Notes: generated by a model from the letters alone, not told the origin. A DNA stretch of 64,000 nucleotides from Burkholderiaceae bacterium (GCA_026125795.1 JAHCKM010000002.1:1612001-1676000), one strand, 5' to 3'. Counted from the first letter of the stretch, positions 31,675 through 41,022 are shown. A program made the numbers and translations.

Positions 31675-34600
31675 GTGGCCGGCGCTGAGACCGGCGCGTC
31701 GGCCGCCCAGGCGCCGCTGCGCCGGCGCTGGTCGGCGCCGTGGCCCAGGGCCTCGCTGCGCGCCTATCTGGCCGCCATCATGCTGGTGGCCACCGTGCCC
31801 TTCATCGCGTTGATGGGCTACCGCATCTATGGCGACTTCATGGCCCAGCGTGCGCGCATGTGGGCCGAGTTGCAGCGCACCGCGGTCGCGACGGCGCAGA
31901 ACGTCGAGCGCGAGCTGGCGGCATCGATCGAGACGTTGACGATCATCGGCCGCACCACGCTGGTCGACCGGGCCGACAGTGCCGAGTTCGAGGCGTTCCT
32001 GCGCGACCACCCGCAGCCGCGCAACAGCTGGTACGGCACGTTCCTGCTCTTGCCCGACGGCCAGGTGCTGGTCGACGCGGCGTACCCGCCCGGCGCTCGC
32101 CGCGCGATCGGCGCCGAAGCGTTGCGCAGCCTGCCGGAGTTCCGCAGCATGCTGACGCAGCCGCGCGCGCTGGTGTCCAACCTGATCCCGCCGCGCGGCG
32201 CCGACGGCAGCTTCACCACCGCGGTCGCGGTGCCGGTGGTGTCGCAAGGCCGCGTGGCCTACGTGCTGGGCGCGTGGATCGACTCCGGCGCCTGGCAGAT
32301 GCTGCTGCAGAGCTCGGCGCCGCCGGCCGACGGCTTCCTGGTCCTGTACGACCGCGACCACGTGGTGATGGCGCGCACGCAGTCGCCCCAGCGTTTCGTC
32401 GGCGTGCAACTGCCGCCCGACGCGATTGGCGCCATGCGGGCGCGCAGCGCCGGCACCCACCGCATCGCCGCGCTGGAAGGCGACACGGTGTACGGCGCCT
32501 GGCATGCGGTGCCGTGGGCCGGTTGGGGCGTCGCGGTGGGCATCGCCGCAGCGCCTCTCGATGCGGCCGTGCTGCAAAGCGTGATCACCGCGGCCGCCGG
32601 CGCCGCCTTGTGCGTGCTGCTCGGCCTGTACCTGGCCTCGCGCGTGGCGCGCCACCTGGTGCGACCGCTTGATCAGCTGTCCAGGGGTGAGGTCCAGCAC
32701 ATCGGCGCGCCGATCGTGGTGCTCGAGGTGGCCGATCTGCGCCAGGCGCTGGCCAGTGCGGCCGAGCGCGACATCGCGGCGCGCCAGCGCATCCAGGACA
32801 CGGCCAACGAATTCCAGACCCTGTTCAACTCGAGCCCGATCGCGCTGGCGTTCGCGCAGGACCCGGGCTGCCGGGTCGTCACCGACAACGCGGCGATGGA
32901 GGCGTTGTTCGGCAAGGTCGATGCGCGCGCCGACCTGGTCATCCGCGGGCCGCACAGCGGGCCGCCGCTGCAACCGCATCAGCTGCCGTTGCAGCGCGCC
33001 TGCGCATCGGGCCAGCCGGTGCCGCCGATGGAGCTGGAGATCGTGCGTCCCGGCCAGCCGGCGCGGCACGTGCTGGCGCAGGCCGTGCCGTTGCTCGATG
33101 AGACCGGCCAGCCGCGCGGGGCGATCGGCGCCATCGTGGACATCAGCGACCGCGTGCGCTCCAGCGCGCAGCTCGAGCGCGCCGACCGCCGCTTGCGCGA
33201 GAGCCAGCACCTGATCGACCTGGCGCAGGAGGCGGGCCACGTCGGCTTCTTCCACTACCGCTTCGGGGAAGACACGCTGCACTGGTCGCCCGGGCAGGCC
33301 AAGCTGTTCGGCCTCGGGACCATGCCCGACGACACGCACTGGAGCGGCTTGTTGCGCCACGTCCACGCCGACGACCGCGTGCGGGTCGAGCAGACGCTGC
33401 GCGAGCTGTTGGCCAGCGGGCGCGAACGCGAGACGCTGGAGTACCGCATCGCGCCGGCCGGCGGGCCGCTGCGCTGGCTGTCGAGCCGCGTGCTGGTGGT
33501 GTACGGCCCCGATGCCAAGCCGCAGCAGATGATCGGCGTCAGCGTCGACGCAACCGAAGAAAAGCAACTGCAGCGCGAGCGCGCCGCGTTGACCGAACTG
33601 GAACGCGCGGCGCGCCTGCAGGCCGAGGCCGCCAACCAGGCGAAGGACGAGTTCCTCGCGATGCTCGGCCATGAGCTGCGCAACCCGTTGAGTGCGATCG
33701 CTTCGGCGGTGGAGGTGCTGAATCGCGTCGACTCCGGCAGCGAGGTGGCGGCCAGCGCACGGGCGATCGCGGCCCGCCAGACGCGCCACCTGGCGCACAT
33801 GATGGACGACCTGCTCGACGTCGGCCGCGTGATCTCGGGCAAGGTGCTGCTGACGCGGCGCGCGCTCGATCTGTCCAAGCTCGTGCGGCGCGTGATGTCG
33901 ACGCTGGAGGTCACTGGCGACGGACAACGCCACGTGCTGGAGTCCAATCTCACCCCGGTGTGGGTCGATGCCGACGCCACGCGCGTCGAACAGGTGTTCG
34001 GCAACCTGCTGACCAACGCGTTGAAGTACACGCCGGCCGGCGGCCACATCAAAGTGGCGGTGCACCACGACGGCGACAGCGCGGTGCTGCAGGTCAGTGA
34101 CAACGGCCCCGGCATTCCGCCCACCCTGCTGCCGCGCGTGTTCGACCTGTTCGTGCAGGGCGAACGTTCGCTCGACCGGCGCGCCGGCGGGCTGGGCATC
34201 GGCCTGACGTTGGCGCGCCGGCTGGTGGAGTTGCACGGCGGCACGATCGAGGCCGACAGCTCGCCGCGCGGCAGCACGTTCACCGTGCGCCTGCCGTCGA
34301 TCGAACCGCCCGCGGTGATCGACACGCAGCAGCGCCGTCAGGAGCTGAGCCGGCGCAGCGTGGTGCTGGTGGAAGACAACGAAGACGCGCGCGAGAGCCT
34401 GCGCGTGATGCTCGAGCTCGACGGCCACACCGTGGTCACCGCGCAGGACGGCGTGAGCGGCCTGCGCACGGTGCTCGACCTGCGGCCCGACGTCGCGGTG
34501 GTCGACGTGGGCCTGCCCGGCATGAACGGGCTGGAACTGGCCAAACGCAGCCGGGGCGCCGGCTTTGCCGGCTTGATGATCGCGGTGTCGGGTTACGGGC

Positions 34601-34704
34601 GCGACACTGACGTGCGGCAGGCCCGCGAGTCGGGCTTCGACGCGCACCTGGTCAAGCCGGTGAATGTCACCGAACTGCAACGTCTGATGGGCTCTGTGGC
34701 ATGA
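31675..34704 (+). CDS. Hybrid sensor histidine kinase with receiver
   Basis: A 1009-residue membrane kinase. A membrane helix near 23-45 is followed by a periplasmic Cache-type sensor to ~300, a second helix (~305-325), two PAS domains (~380-500 and ~515-630), the DHp motif GHELRNPLSAI with His666, an HATPase (N-box NLLTNALKYTP, G-box GGLGIGLTLARR), and a C-terminal receiver with Asp944 and Lys994. The GTG at 31675 has AAGGAG 6 nt upstream. A possible longer form begins at 31576. The NtrC-type regulator follows 121 nt later and is the likely partner. Confidence 0.88.
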   Translation: MAGAETGASAAQAPLRRRWSAPWPRASLRAYLAAIMLVATVPFIALMGYRIYGDFMAQRARMWAELQRTAVATAQNVERELAASIETLTIIGRTTLVDRADSAEFEAFLRDHPQPRNSWYGTFLLLPDGQVLVDAAYPPGARRAIGAEALRSLPEFRSMLTQPRALVSNLIPPRGADGSFTTAVAVPVVSQGRVAYVLGAWIDSGAWQMLLQSSAPPADGFLVLYDRDHVVMARTQSPQRFVGVQLPPDAIGAMRARSAGTHRIAALEGDTVYGAWHAVPWAGWGVAVGIAAAPLDAAVLQSVITAAAGAALCVLLGLYLASRVARHLVRPLDQLSRGEVQHIGAPIVVLEVADLRQALASAAERDIAARQRIQDTANEFQTLFNSSPIALAFAQDPGCRVVTDNAAMEALFGKVDARADLVIRGPHSGPPLQPHQLPLQRACASGQPVPPMELEIVRPGQPARHVLAQAVPLLDETGQPRGAIGAIVDISDRVRSSAQLERADRRLRESQHLIDLAQEAGHVGFFHYRFGEDTLHWSPGQAKLFGLGTMPDDTHWSGLLRHVHADDRVRVEQTLRELLASGRERETLEYRIAPAGGPLRWLSSRVLVVYGPDAKPQQMIGVSVDATEEKQLQRERAALTELERAARLQAEAANQAKDEFLAMLGHELRNPLSAIASAVEVLNRVDSGSEVAASARAIAARQTRHLAHMMDDLLDVGRVISGKVLLTRRALDLSKLVRRVMSTLEVTGDGQRHVLESNLTPVWVDADATRVEQVFGNLLTNALKYTPAGGHIKVAVHHDGDSAVLQVSDNGPGIPPTLLPRVFDLFVQGERSLDRRAGGLGIGLTLARRLVELHGGTIEADSSPRGSTFTVRLPSIEPPAVIDTQQRRQELSRRSVVLVEDNEDARESLRVMLELDGHTVVTAQDGVSGLRTVLDLRPDVAVVDVGLPGMNGLELAKRSRGAGFAGLMIAVSGYGRDTDVRQARESGFDAHLVKPVNVTELQRLMGSVA

Positions 34705-34825
34705 GTTCCATCCGGACACGCACGATGGGGAACGACGCGCACGCGCGTTATTCTCACAAGCTCACGCCGGCGCGACAGTCCGTGCCACAGCGCCGGCGAT
34801 CCACAAGGCATGGAGTGCAGACATC

Positions 34826-36271
34826 ATGACCCACGCTCTCATTGTCGAAGACGACGTCGATTCGGCGCAGATGATGGCCGCGCTGGTGGCCAGCGACAAC
34901 TTCACCGTGGCCACCGCGCACAGCCTGGGCGACGCGCGGCGGCAGCTCGCGCTGCAGCCGCCCGACATCGTGCTGCTCGATCTGCAGTTGCCGGACGGCA
35001 GCGGCATGAGCCTGTTCGATGACCCCGAGCTGCTGTCGCAGTCCGAGGTGGTGTTGATCACCGGCCATGCAAGCCTCGACACGTCGATTCAGGCGCTGCG
35101 CCTCGGCGCGGCGGACTACCTGGTCAAGCCGGTCAGCCCGAAGCAGCTGCACGGCATCCTGTCGCGCGTGATGCGTCCATCGGCCCTGAAGGCCGAGCTG
35201 GCATCGATGACCGCGAAATGGAAGGACACCGGCACCTTCGGCCACCTGTGGGGTCGTTCGCCGCCGATGCAGAAGGTGTACGAGCAGATCTCGCGCGTGG
35301 CCGGTACCGCGGTCACGGTGTTCTGCACCGGCGAAAGCGGCACCGGCAAGGAGCTGGTGGCCAAGACCGTGCACGATCTGAGCCGTCGTCGCAAGCGGCC
35401 GTTCCTCGCCATCAACTGCGGCGCGATCTCGCCCAACCTGATCGAGAGCGAGCTGTTCGGCCACGAGAAGGGCAGCTTCACGGGTGCCGACCGGCAGCAC
35501 CAGGGCTTCTTCGAGCGTGCTCACGGCGGCACGCTGTTCCTCGACGAGGTCACCGAGATGCCGCCGGAGCTGCAGGTGAAGCTGCTGCGCGTGCTCGAGA
35601 CCGGCACTTTCTCGCGCGTGGGCTCCACGCAGAGCCTGGAAGCCGATGTGCGCGTGATCGCGGCCAGCAACCGTCCGCCCGAGACCGCGGTGGCCGCGGG
35701 CAAGCTGCGCGAGGACCTGCTGTACCGGCTCAACGTGTTCCCGATCGTGCTGCCGCCGCTGCGCGAGCGCGTCGACGACATCGGCCTGCTGGCCGAGCAC
35801 TTTCTCGCCGAGGTGTCGCAGACCGAAGGGGTGACCAAACGGTTCACGCGCGATGCAGTGGCCAAGCTCGAACGCTACCGCTGGCCCGGCAACGTGCGTG
35901 AGCTGCGCAACGCGGTGCAGCGCGCGTACGTGATGACGACGGGCGACACGATCACCGACGAGTGGCTGCCGACCAACGGCCCTGCGGCCGCCGCCCCGGC
36001 GGCGAGCCCGAGCGTCAGCGCACCCAGCGCCGAGGCACAGCCGCAACCTGCGCCGGCGCCGGCACACAACCCCAACACGATCACCGTGCAGGTGGGTACA
36101 TCGATCGCCGAGGCCGAGCGTCAGTTGATCCTGGCCACCTTCGCGCATTGCGGGCACAACAAGGAACGCACCGCCGCCGCGCTGGGCATCAGCTTGAAGA
36201 CGCTGTACAACCGCCTCAAGGAGTTTGCCAACGACGCGCGCGAAGGCGAGCCGAACACGCGCACACGTTGA
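34826..36271 (+). CDS. NtrC-family sigma-54-dependent response regulator
   Basis: A 481-residue activator. Receiver ~1-120 with Asp52 ([12 protein letters not shown]) and Lys in YLVKPVSP. The AAA+ domain has Walker A GESGTGKE (169-176), GSFTGA loop (216-221), Walker [12 protein letters not shown] and [10 protein letters not shown] flexible Pro/Ala linker (~390-420) leads to a Fis-type HTH ([20 protein letters not shown]). The loop that contacts sigma-54 is usually GAFTGA; GSFTGA is a permissible variant. The gene lies behind the hybrid kinase and in a window that also carries rpoN and many sigma-54-like sites, so it may be their activator. Confidence 0.93.
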   Translation: MTHALIVEDDVDSAQMMAALVASDNFTVATAHSLGDARRQLALQPPDIVLLDLQLPDGSGMSLFDDPELLSQSEVVLITGHASLDTSIQALRLGAADYLVKPVSPKQLHGILSRVMRPSALKAELASMTAKWKDTGTFGHLWGRSPPMQKVYEQISRVAGTAVTVFCTGESGTGKELVAKTVHDLSRRRKRPFLAINCGAISPNLIESELFGHEKGSFTGADRQHQGFFERAHGGTLFLDEVTEMPPELQVKLLRVLETGTFSRVGSTQSLEADVRVIAASNRPPETAVAAGKLREDLLYRLNVFPIVLPPLRERVDDIGLLAEHFLAEVSQTEGVTKRFTRDAVAKLERYRWPGNVRELRNAVQRAYVMTTGDTITDEWLPTNGPAAAAPAASPSVSAPSAEAQPQPAPAPAHNPNTITVQVGTSIAEAERQLILATFAHCGHNKERTAAALGISLKTLYNRLKEFANDAREGEPNTRTR

Positions 36272-36307
36272 AACATCGGCGCGCTTCTCTGTAGGAGTGC
36301 GCCGATG

Positions 36308-36322
36308 GGCATGGCGCTTGCC
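36308..36322 (+). promoter_or_regulatory. Sigma-54-like site before the Ser/Thr-rich protein gene
   Basis: GGCATGGCGCTTGCC has a perfect CTTGC -12 element and GG at the right distance. The leader to 36391 would be about 55 nt. It is 36 nt downstream of the NtrC-type gene. Confidence 0.55.
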
Positions 36323-36390
36323 GCGACTTGGATGCCTGAAGCCGGGGCACATCGGCACGGTTTCATCCACGTCGAAGACAGGAGTCATCA

Positions 36391-36828
36391 ATGAAGCAAC
36401 TGAAATCCATTGCCGCCGGTGCCAGCGTTGCACTTGCCGTGGCAGCGGGCCTCGCGTACGCACAGACAAGTGGTACAGGGTCCACAAGCGGTACAGGATC
36501 GGAGAGCACCTCGGGACAATCGCCGGGCACGCAGTCTCCCAGCACACAAGCGCCGAGCACCACCACGTCGCCCAGCACGACGACATCGCCCAGCACCACT
36601 GACAGCTCGACGCCGAGCACCACCACGTCGCCCAGCACCACGACATCGCCCAGCACCTCCGATACGACCGCGCCGAGCACCGGCAGCATGGGATCGAGCG
36701 CTGGGACGCCGCCGACCACCACACCCAACAGCGGTGGCCCCACTGGCAGCGGCGCCATGGGCAGCGGCACCGACAGCGGCAGCATGGGCACCGGCACCGA
36801 GCGCGCTGCGCGCGCCGACCGCGGCTGA
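36391..36828 (+). CDS. Exported Ser/Thr/Pro low-complexity repeat protein
   Basis: A 145-residue product: signal peptide (MKQLKSIAAGASVALAVAAG, cleaved near AYAQ), then a long run of Ser, Thr, Pro and Gly with repeated SPSTTT and APSTTT units and SGTGS-type repeats. No folded domain. Such chains are typical of O-glycosylated or wall/matrix-associated linkers; function is otherwise unknown. AGGAGT lies 7 nt upstream. It has its own sigma-54-like promoter and a strong terminator, so it is a single-gene unit within the glycan region. Confidence 0.83.
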   Translation: MKQLKSIAAGASVALAVAAGLAYAQTSGTGSTSGTGSESTSGQSPGTQSPSTQAPSTTTSPSTTTSPSTTDSSTPSTTTSPSTTTSPSTSDTTAPSTGSMGSSAGTPPTTTPNSGGPTGSGAMGSGTDSGSMGTGTERAARADRG

Positions 36829-36852
36829 CCCTCAAGTCGGCTGACCTCGATC

Positions 36853-36885
36853 CGGCCCGGTGCTTCTGGCAGCGGGCCGCTTTTT
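36853..36885 (+). terminator. Rho-independent terminator
   Basis: CGGCCCG (36853-36859) pairs with CGGGCCG (36873-36879), followed by CTTTTT. It lies 24 nt after the Ser/Thr-rich gene. Confidence 0.8.
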
Positions 36886-37001
36886 CGCCTGCCTAACCCA
36901 TTCGTGAAGCGCAGCGTGGGTGGTGCGCGCCTGGTGCGTCTGCGCTTCGGCTGTCCCGGCATGCCTTGCCGCAAGCGTTGCCGCGGCGCGCGGGCCCGGC
37001 A

Positions 37002-37016
37002 GGCACGGGTGATGCC
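37002..37016 (+). promoter_or_regulatory. Sigma-54-like site before the second AI-2E gene
   Basis: GGCACGGGTGATGCC fits the site, but the -12 lies only 15 nt before the ATG at 37031. The transcript would be almost leaderless, or the real start is downstream. Confidence 0.35.
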
Positions 37017-37030
37017 CTGGCCTCAAGCAC

Positions 37031-38188
37031 ATGTTGTCCGATGAGTCGCCACGGCCTTTTGCCGGCATCGCGCCGTCGCGCGCAGCGGCCCCCGGCTTCG
37101 TCGGGCGCGTGCTCATCGTCGCCGGCATCGCGCTGCTGGCGTTGCTGCTGGTGCAGCTGCGCCAGGTCGTGGTGCTGGCGTTCGGCTGCGTGCTGGTGGC
37201 CGTTGCGCTGCACTGCGGCGCGTCACTATTGCGCCGCTGGACCGGCGCTGGCCATCGGCTCGCGCTGACCGGCGTGGTGCTGGGCCTGGCGCTGCTGATC
37301 GGCGCCGGCAGCTGGCTGCTCGGCGAGCCGATGTCCAAGGAGTTCGGCGCGTTGCGCGTGGCGTTGCCCGAGGGGCTGGAGGCGATCACGCGCTGGCTCG
37401 GCTCGCATTCGATCGGCCGGTGGCTGCTGCAGTGGTGGCGCGAGGCCGATTCCGAGCTGGAGTGGACGCGCATCGCCGGCCTGTTCGGCGGCGCTGTGGG
37501 TGCGATCGGCGGCATGGTGATGATGCTGGTGGTCGGCATCTATCTCGCGGCCGACCCGGATCTGTACCGGCGCGGCGTGCTGCACCTGGTGCCGTGCGGG
37601 CAACGCGCGCGCGTGCGCCGCGCGTTGGGCGATGCGGCCACCGGGCTGTCGCGCTGGCTGCTCGGGCAAGGGGTGGCGATGCTGGTGGTGGGCGTGTTGA
37701 CGGCCACCGGCCTGGCGTTGATCGGCATGCCGCTCGCGTTGCCTCTGGGCGTCATCGCCGGCGTGCTGGAGTTCGTGCCGTTCTTCGGCAGCCTTGCCGC
37801 CGGTGCCCTGATCGTCCTGCTGGCGTTCACGCAGGGTGAAGCGCAGGCGTTGTACGCCGCGCTGGTGTGCTTCGGGGTGCAGCAGTTCGAGAGCTACGTG
37901 ATCCAGCCGTTCGTGCAGCGCTGGGCCATTGCATTGCCGCCGGCGCTCGGCCTGATTGCCGTCATCGTGTTCGGCGTGGCCTTTGGGCCGTTGGGCGTGG
38001 TGTTTGCGGTGCCGCTGATGGTGGTGGTGATGCTGCTGGTGCAGCGGTTGTACATCGCCGAGGCGCTCGGCGATGGCAGCGGGGCGCCGGAGGTCACGGA
38101 CCGCCGGCGGGTGATGCAGGAACCCGAATTGCCCAGTCGAGCCGCGCCGCACCCGCGCGACGCCAAGCGTGCCACCACGGTTCGTTGA
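37031..38188 (+). CDS. AI-2E-family transporter (second copy)
   Basis: A 385-residue polytopic protein of the AI-2E/UPF0118 family: helices near 25-45, 50-65 and 76-95, the family block LGVIAGVLEFVPFFGSLAAG, and FESYVIQPFVQRWAIALPPALGL near the C-terminus. It opens an operon with a glycosyltransferase (21-nt gap) and a PAP2 phosphatase, so it may move a glycan precursor or ion linked to that pathway. No ribosome site precedes 37031, so the start is tentative. Confidence 0.85.
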   Translation: MLSDESPRPFAGIAPSRAAAPGFVGRVLIVAGIALLALLLVQLRQVVVLAFGCVLVAVALHCGASLLRRWTGAGHRLALTGVVLGLALLIGAGSWLLGEPMSKEFGALRVALPEGLEAITRWLGSHSIGRWLLQWWREADSELEWTRIAGLFGGAVGAIGGMVMMLVVGIYLAADPDLYRRGVLHLVPCGQRARVRRALGDAATGLSRWLLGQGVAMLVVGVLTATGLALIGMPLALPLGVIAGVLEFVPFFGSLAAGALIVLLAFTQGEAQALYAALVCFGVQQFESYVIQPFVQRWAIALPPALGLIAVIVFGVAFGPLGVVFAVPLMVVVMLLVQRLYIAEALGDGSGAPEVTDRRRVMQEPELPSRAAPHPRDAKRATTVR

Positions 38189-38209
38189 TGCGAGGCGCTG
38201 CCCCCACCC

Positions 38210-39355
38210 ATGCGCATCGCCTACGTCACCGAAACCTACCCGCCCGAGATCAACGGCGTCTCGCTGACCGTGCAGCGCTGCGTGCGTCACATGCGGCGCA
38301 ACGGCCACCAGGTGCTGCTGGTGCGTCCGGCGCAGGCCGGCGAAGCCAGCGGCCCGGGTGCGCACGAATGGCGCACGCACGGCATGCGCATCCCGATGTA
38401 CCCCGATCTGCGCATGGGCCTGGCAAGCGCGGCGCACCTTCGCCGCCGTCTGCGCGCCTGCGATGCCGAGTTGGTCCATGTGGCGACGCAGGGCCCGCTC
38501 GGGCGCGCAGCGGTGGCTGCGGCGCGCACGCTCGGTGTGCCGGTGACGAGCGACTTCCGCACCAACTTCCACGTGTATTGCAGGCACTACGGCGTGGGCT
38601 TCGCCGGCGGATTGGTGATGCAATACCTGCGGCGCTTTCACAACCGCACCGCGGCCACCTTCGTGCCGTGCTGCGCGTTGCGAGCCGAGCTGATGGAGCG
38701 GGGCTTTCAGCGCGTCGAGGTGCTGAGCCGCGGCGTCGATGCGCACCTGTTTTCGCCCGCGCGGCGCAGCGCCGAGCTGCGACGGCACTGGAACGCGCCC
38801 GACGACGCGCCGGTGCTGATCTATGTCGGGCGCCTGGCATCGGAGAAGAACGTGCCGCTGGCGCTGCGCGCTTTCGAGGCCGTGCACGCGCAACGCCCCG
38901 ATACGCGCATGGTGGTGGTGGGTGACGGTCCGCTGCGGCCCAGCCTGCAGGCGAGCCACCCTCACGTGCACTTTGTCGGCCTTCAGCGCGGCAGCGAGCT
39001 GGCCGCGCACTATGCGAGCGCCGACGTGTTCCTGTTCCCGAGCCTGAGCGAGACCTTCGGCAACGTGACGCTGGAGGCTCTGGCCAGCGGGCTGACTGTG
39101 GTGGCCTTCGATGCGGCCGCGGCCGGCGCGTTGATCCGCAACGGCCGCAACGGCCTGCTGGTGCCCGCGGGCGATGGCGATGCTTTCGTGCGCGCCGCCT
39201 GTGCCGCAGCCTCCGGCGACATGGCGGCGCTGCGCGAGCGTGGGCGCCAGACCGCGCTGGCCAGCGACTGGGAGCCGGTGCTGCACCGCTTCGAGCAGCG
39301 GCTGGTGGCGCTGGCCCACCCGGTCGAGAGCTTCGGCCATGCAAGTGTGGCTTGA
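38210..39355 (+). CDS. GT4-family glycosyltransferase
   Basis: A 381-residue cytosolic GT-B enzyme: RIAYVTETYPPEINGVSLTV at the acceptor domain, YVGRLASEKNVPLALRAFEA and VVVGDGPLRPSLQ, and the nucleotide-sugar motif FPSLSETFGNVTLEALASG with Glu residues. It resembles lipid glycosyltransferases such as mannosyltransferase MgtA. The next gene overlaps its end by 17 nt and encodes a PAP2 lipid phosphatase. Together with the AI-2E gene they form an operon that may act on a glycolipid. Confidence 0.9.
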   Translation: MRIAYVTETYPPEINGVSLTVQRCVRHMRRNGHQVLLVRPAQAGEASGPGAHEWRTHGMRIPMYPDLRMGLASAAHLRRRLRACDAELVHVATQGPLGRAAVAAARTLGVPVTSDFRTNFHVYCRHYGVGFAGGLVMQYLRRFHNRTAATFVPCCALRAELMERGFQRVEVLSRGVDAHLFSPARRSAELRRHWNAPDDAPVLIYVGRLASEKNVPLALRAFEAVHAQRPDTRMVVVGDGPLRPSLQASHPHVHFVGLQRGSELAAHYASADVFLFPSLSETFGNVTLEALASGLTVVAFDAAAAGALIRNGRNGLLVPAGDGDAFVRAACAAASGDMAALRERGRQTALASDWEPVLHRFEQRLVALAHPVESFGHASVA

Positions 39356-39875
39356 GCGCACGCGCGCACGCTGGGTGGACCGCGATCGGCGCTGGGTCAC
39401 CGCGTGTCACCGCATTGCCCAATGGCCGCTGGTCGTGTTGACGCTGGTGCTGGCGAGCCGGCTCGCCGACGGCCCGCTGTGGTATGCCTTGATCGCGCTG
39501 CTGCCGCTGACGGCCGGACGCACCGGCACCGCCTGTGCGCTGCAGATGCTCGGCGTGGGATTGTTGAACCTGGCGATCTACCGCTACATCAAGCAGCGCA
39601 CTTGCCGGCCGCGCCCGTTCGTGGCTTGTCCGGGCATCCGCGCCTGCACCGCGGCGCTCGACGACTTCAGCTTCCCGAGCGGCCATACGTTGCACGCGGT
39701 GGCATTCTCGATCGTGCTGGCGTACCACTATCCCTGGGCAGCCTGGATCGTCGGCCCGTTCGCGCTGCTGGTGGCCGCCTCGCGCATGGTGCTGGGGCTG
39801 CACTACCCGAGCGACGTGGCGGTGGGGGCGGCGATCGGCGTGGCGAGTGCGGTGTTGGTGTTGATGGTGAATTGA
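39339..39875 (+). CDS. PAP2-family phosphatase
   Basis: A 178-residue membrane protein with the acid-phosphatase triad: KQRTCRPRP, FPSGHTLHA, and SRMVLGLHYPSD. Four to five membrane helices are visible. Such enzymes remove phosphate from phosphatidyl or undecaprenyl pyrophosphates. It overlaps the glycosyltransferase gene by 17 nt and is the last gene of that operon. A role in recycling the lipid carrier or trimming a glycolipid is plausible. Confidence 0.87.
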   Translation: MQVWLERTRARWVDRDRRWVTACHRIAQWPLVVLTLVLASRLADGPLWYALIALLPLTAGRTGTACALQMLGVGLLNLAIYRYIKQRTCRPRPFVACPGIRACTAALDDFSFPSGHTLHAVAFSIVLAYHYPWAAWIVGPFALLVAASRMVLGLHYPSDVAVGAAIGVASAVLVLMVN

Positions 39876-40181
39876 ACTGAAGCTGCCAGTTCGCCGGGCT
39901 CTGGTGCGGCGCGGCAGGCGGCACCCGGGGTGGGCTCCTACTGGTCGGTCGGCCCTGTGGGCCGACTTCGCTGTGGTGCTCGCATCACGAGGGCGGCTGC
40001 GATGCCGCTCGCAGCGGCCCTGAACGGGCCGCCGCTTCATGGCTTCTCGCCGGTCCGTCGCCTGCGCGCCGGACTTCCCCTCGTACCACTGCGCTCCTCG
40101 CCGCGCCACAAGTCGCCGCCACCGGGTGCCGCCCACCGCGCAGCACCGCTCGTGGTGTGCCTCGCTCGGTCTCAACAAGGA
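39876..40181. other. 306-bp gene-free stretch with overlapping hairpins
   Basis: Between two converging transcription units. It contains GTCGGCCC-TGT-GGGCCGAC (39948-39966), and two overlapping stems: GCTGCGA-TGCCGC-TCGCAGC (about 39996-40015) and GCGGCCC-TGAAC-GGGCCGC (40014-40032), which cannot both form fully. No credible coding frame, tRNA or known riboswitch was recognised. A dispersed repeat, a terminator pair or a structured RNA remain possible. Confidence 0.55.
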
Positions 40182-40991
40182 TCAACTCACGATAGAAGCA
40201 CTCTCGTGCAATCGCTCGGCGATCGAGCCCAGTGTGAGCGGTTCACGTCCCTCGTCGACTGCGTCGGCCACCAGCCGCAAGGCCTGCTCGCGCACGGCGC
40301 GGTATTCAAAGTCGCTCGGGTGCAGTTCAAAGCGCATCCAGCCGCGGCGGCGCTCTTCGTAGGCCACCAGGGCGTTCCACGGTCGCGACACGGCGCGCCG
40401 CCAGGCGGCGCGGGTGCTGTAGACGATGCTGCGTGCGTGCAGCACGCGCACCGGTCGGTCGGCCATTCCATGCGGCAGCGCAAACAGCGACGTGCGCGTG
40501 CAGGTGTAGTCGAACGGCTGGCGCAGCAAAGCGTGCCAGGTGCCTTCGCTCAGCAGCCAGGCCGGCGCGACGAAGCCGCTCAGTGGCCAGTCGCGGCGCG
40601 CGAACCAGCGCCGCCCGGCCTTGAGGCGTCGCGTGGCCTCTGTGCTGTCGAGCGAGGCGAACTCGCCTTCGTCGTCGGTGTACCACTGGCGGCGCACGCG
40701 CTCGAGCCAGCGGCGCGGGGCAGGGCCCTCGTCGCGGTGCGTCAAGCCGTGCAGCACCAGCTCGTCGCCGCGCTGCAGGCGCGATTGCAGCCACTGCTGG
40801 AAGGCGGCGTCGGCAGTGCGGCCGTGGTAGTACGGCACCACCAGCAAGGTGAAGTCCAGCGGCGCGATGCGCTCCAGCGCGGCGATCAGCGCCGCGCAGC
40901 GCGCCTGCGTGGCGGGCGCCACGTCGTGCAGCGTGACGCTCATCGCGTAGCCGTTGTCCTGCACCGCCGGCACGCTGTCGAGCGGGTTCAT
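40182..40991 (-). CDS. DUF2334 polysaccharide-deacetylase-like protein
   Basis: A ~269-residue protein of the divergent polysaccharide deacetylase fold: SVTLHDVAPATQ with the metal-binding Asp, DELVLHGLTHRD with the His pair, GFVAPAWLLSEGTWHALL and RFELHPSDFEY near the end. DUF2334 proteins are predicted to deacetylate sugars. It follows the glycosyltransferase gene by 31 nt on the same strand. The start is uncertain; ATGs at 41060, 40991 and 40943 are all in frame and none has a good ribosome site. Confidence 0.85.
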   Translation of the reverse strand: MNPLDSVPAVQDNGYAMSVTLHDVAPATQARCAALIAALERIAPLDFTLLVVPYYHGRTADAAFQQWLQSRLQRGDELVLHGLTHRDEGPAPRRWLERVRRQWYTDDEGEFASLDSTEATRRLKAGRRWFARRDWPLSGFVAPAWLLSEGTWHALLRQPFDYTCTRTSLFALPHGMADRPVRVLHARSIVYSTRAAWRRAVSRPWNALVAYEERRRGWMRFELHPSDFEYRAVREQALRLVADAVDEGREPLTLGSIAERLHESASIVS

Positions 40992-41022
40992 CGTGCACCC
41001 GGGGTGCGCCGCGCGGCGGAGC

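Noticed and set aside
31383-31688. 101-residue frame between ugd and the kinase
   Set aside because: No ribosome site, Arg/Ala-rich, overlaps the probable kinase start and the sigma-54-like site. Treated as non-coding.
31486-34719. Long open frame antisense to the hybrid kinase
   Set aside because: Same kind of GC-driven shadow. The kinase strand has all catalytic motifs in order.
34754-36835. Long antisense frame over the NtrC-type gene and the Ser/Thr-rich gene
   Set aside because: Low-complexity, without a recognisable fold. It covers two well-supported genes.
39985-40185. 66-residue minus-strand frame in the hairpin-rich gap
   Set aside because: Composition is Arg/Ala-rich, it overlaps the stems and has no ribosome site. 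The gap is better read as structured non-coding DNA.
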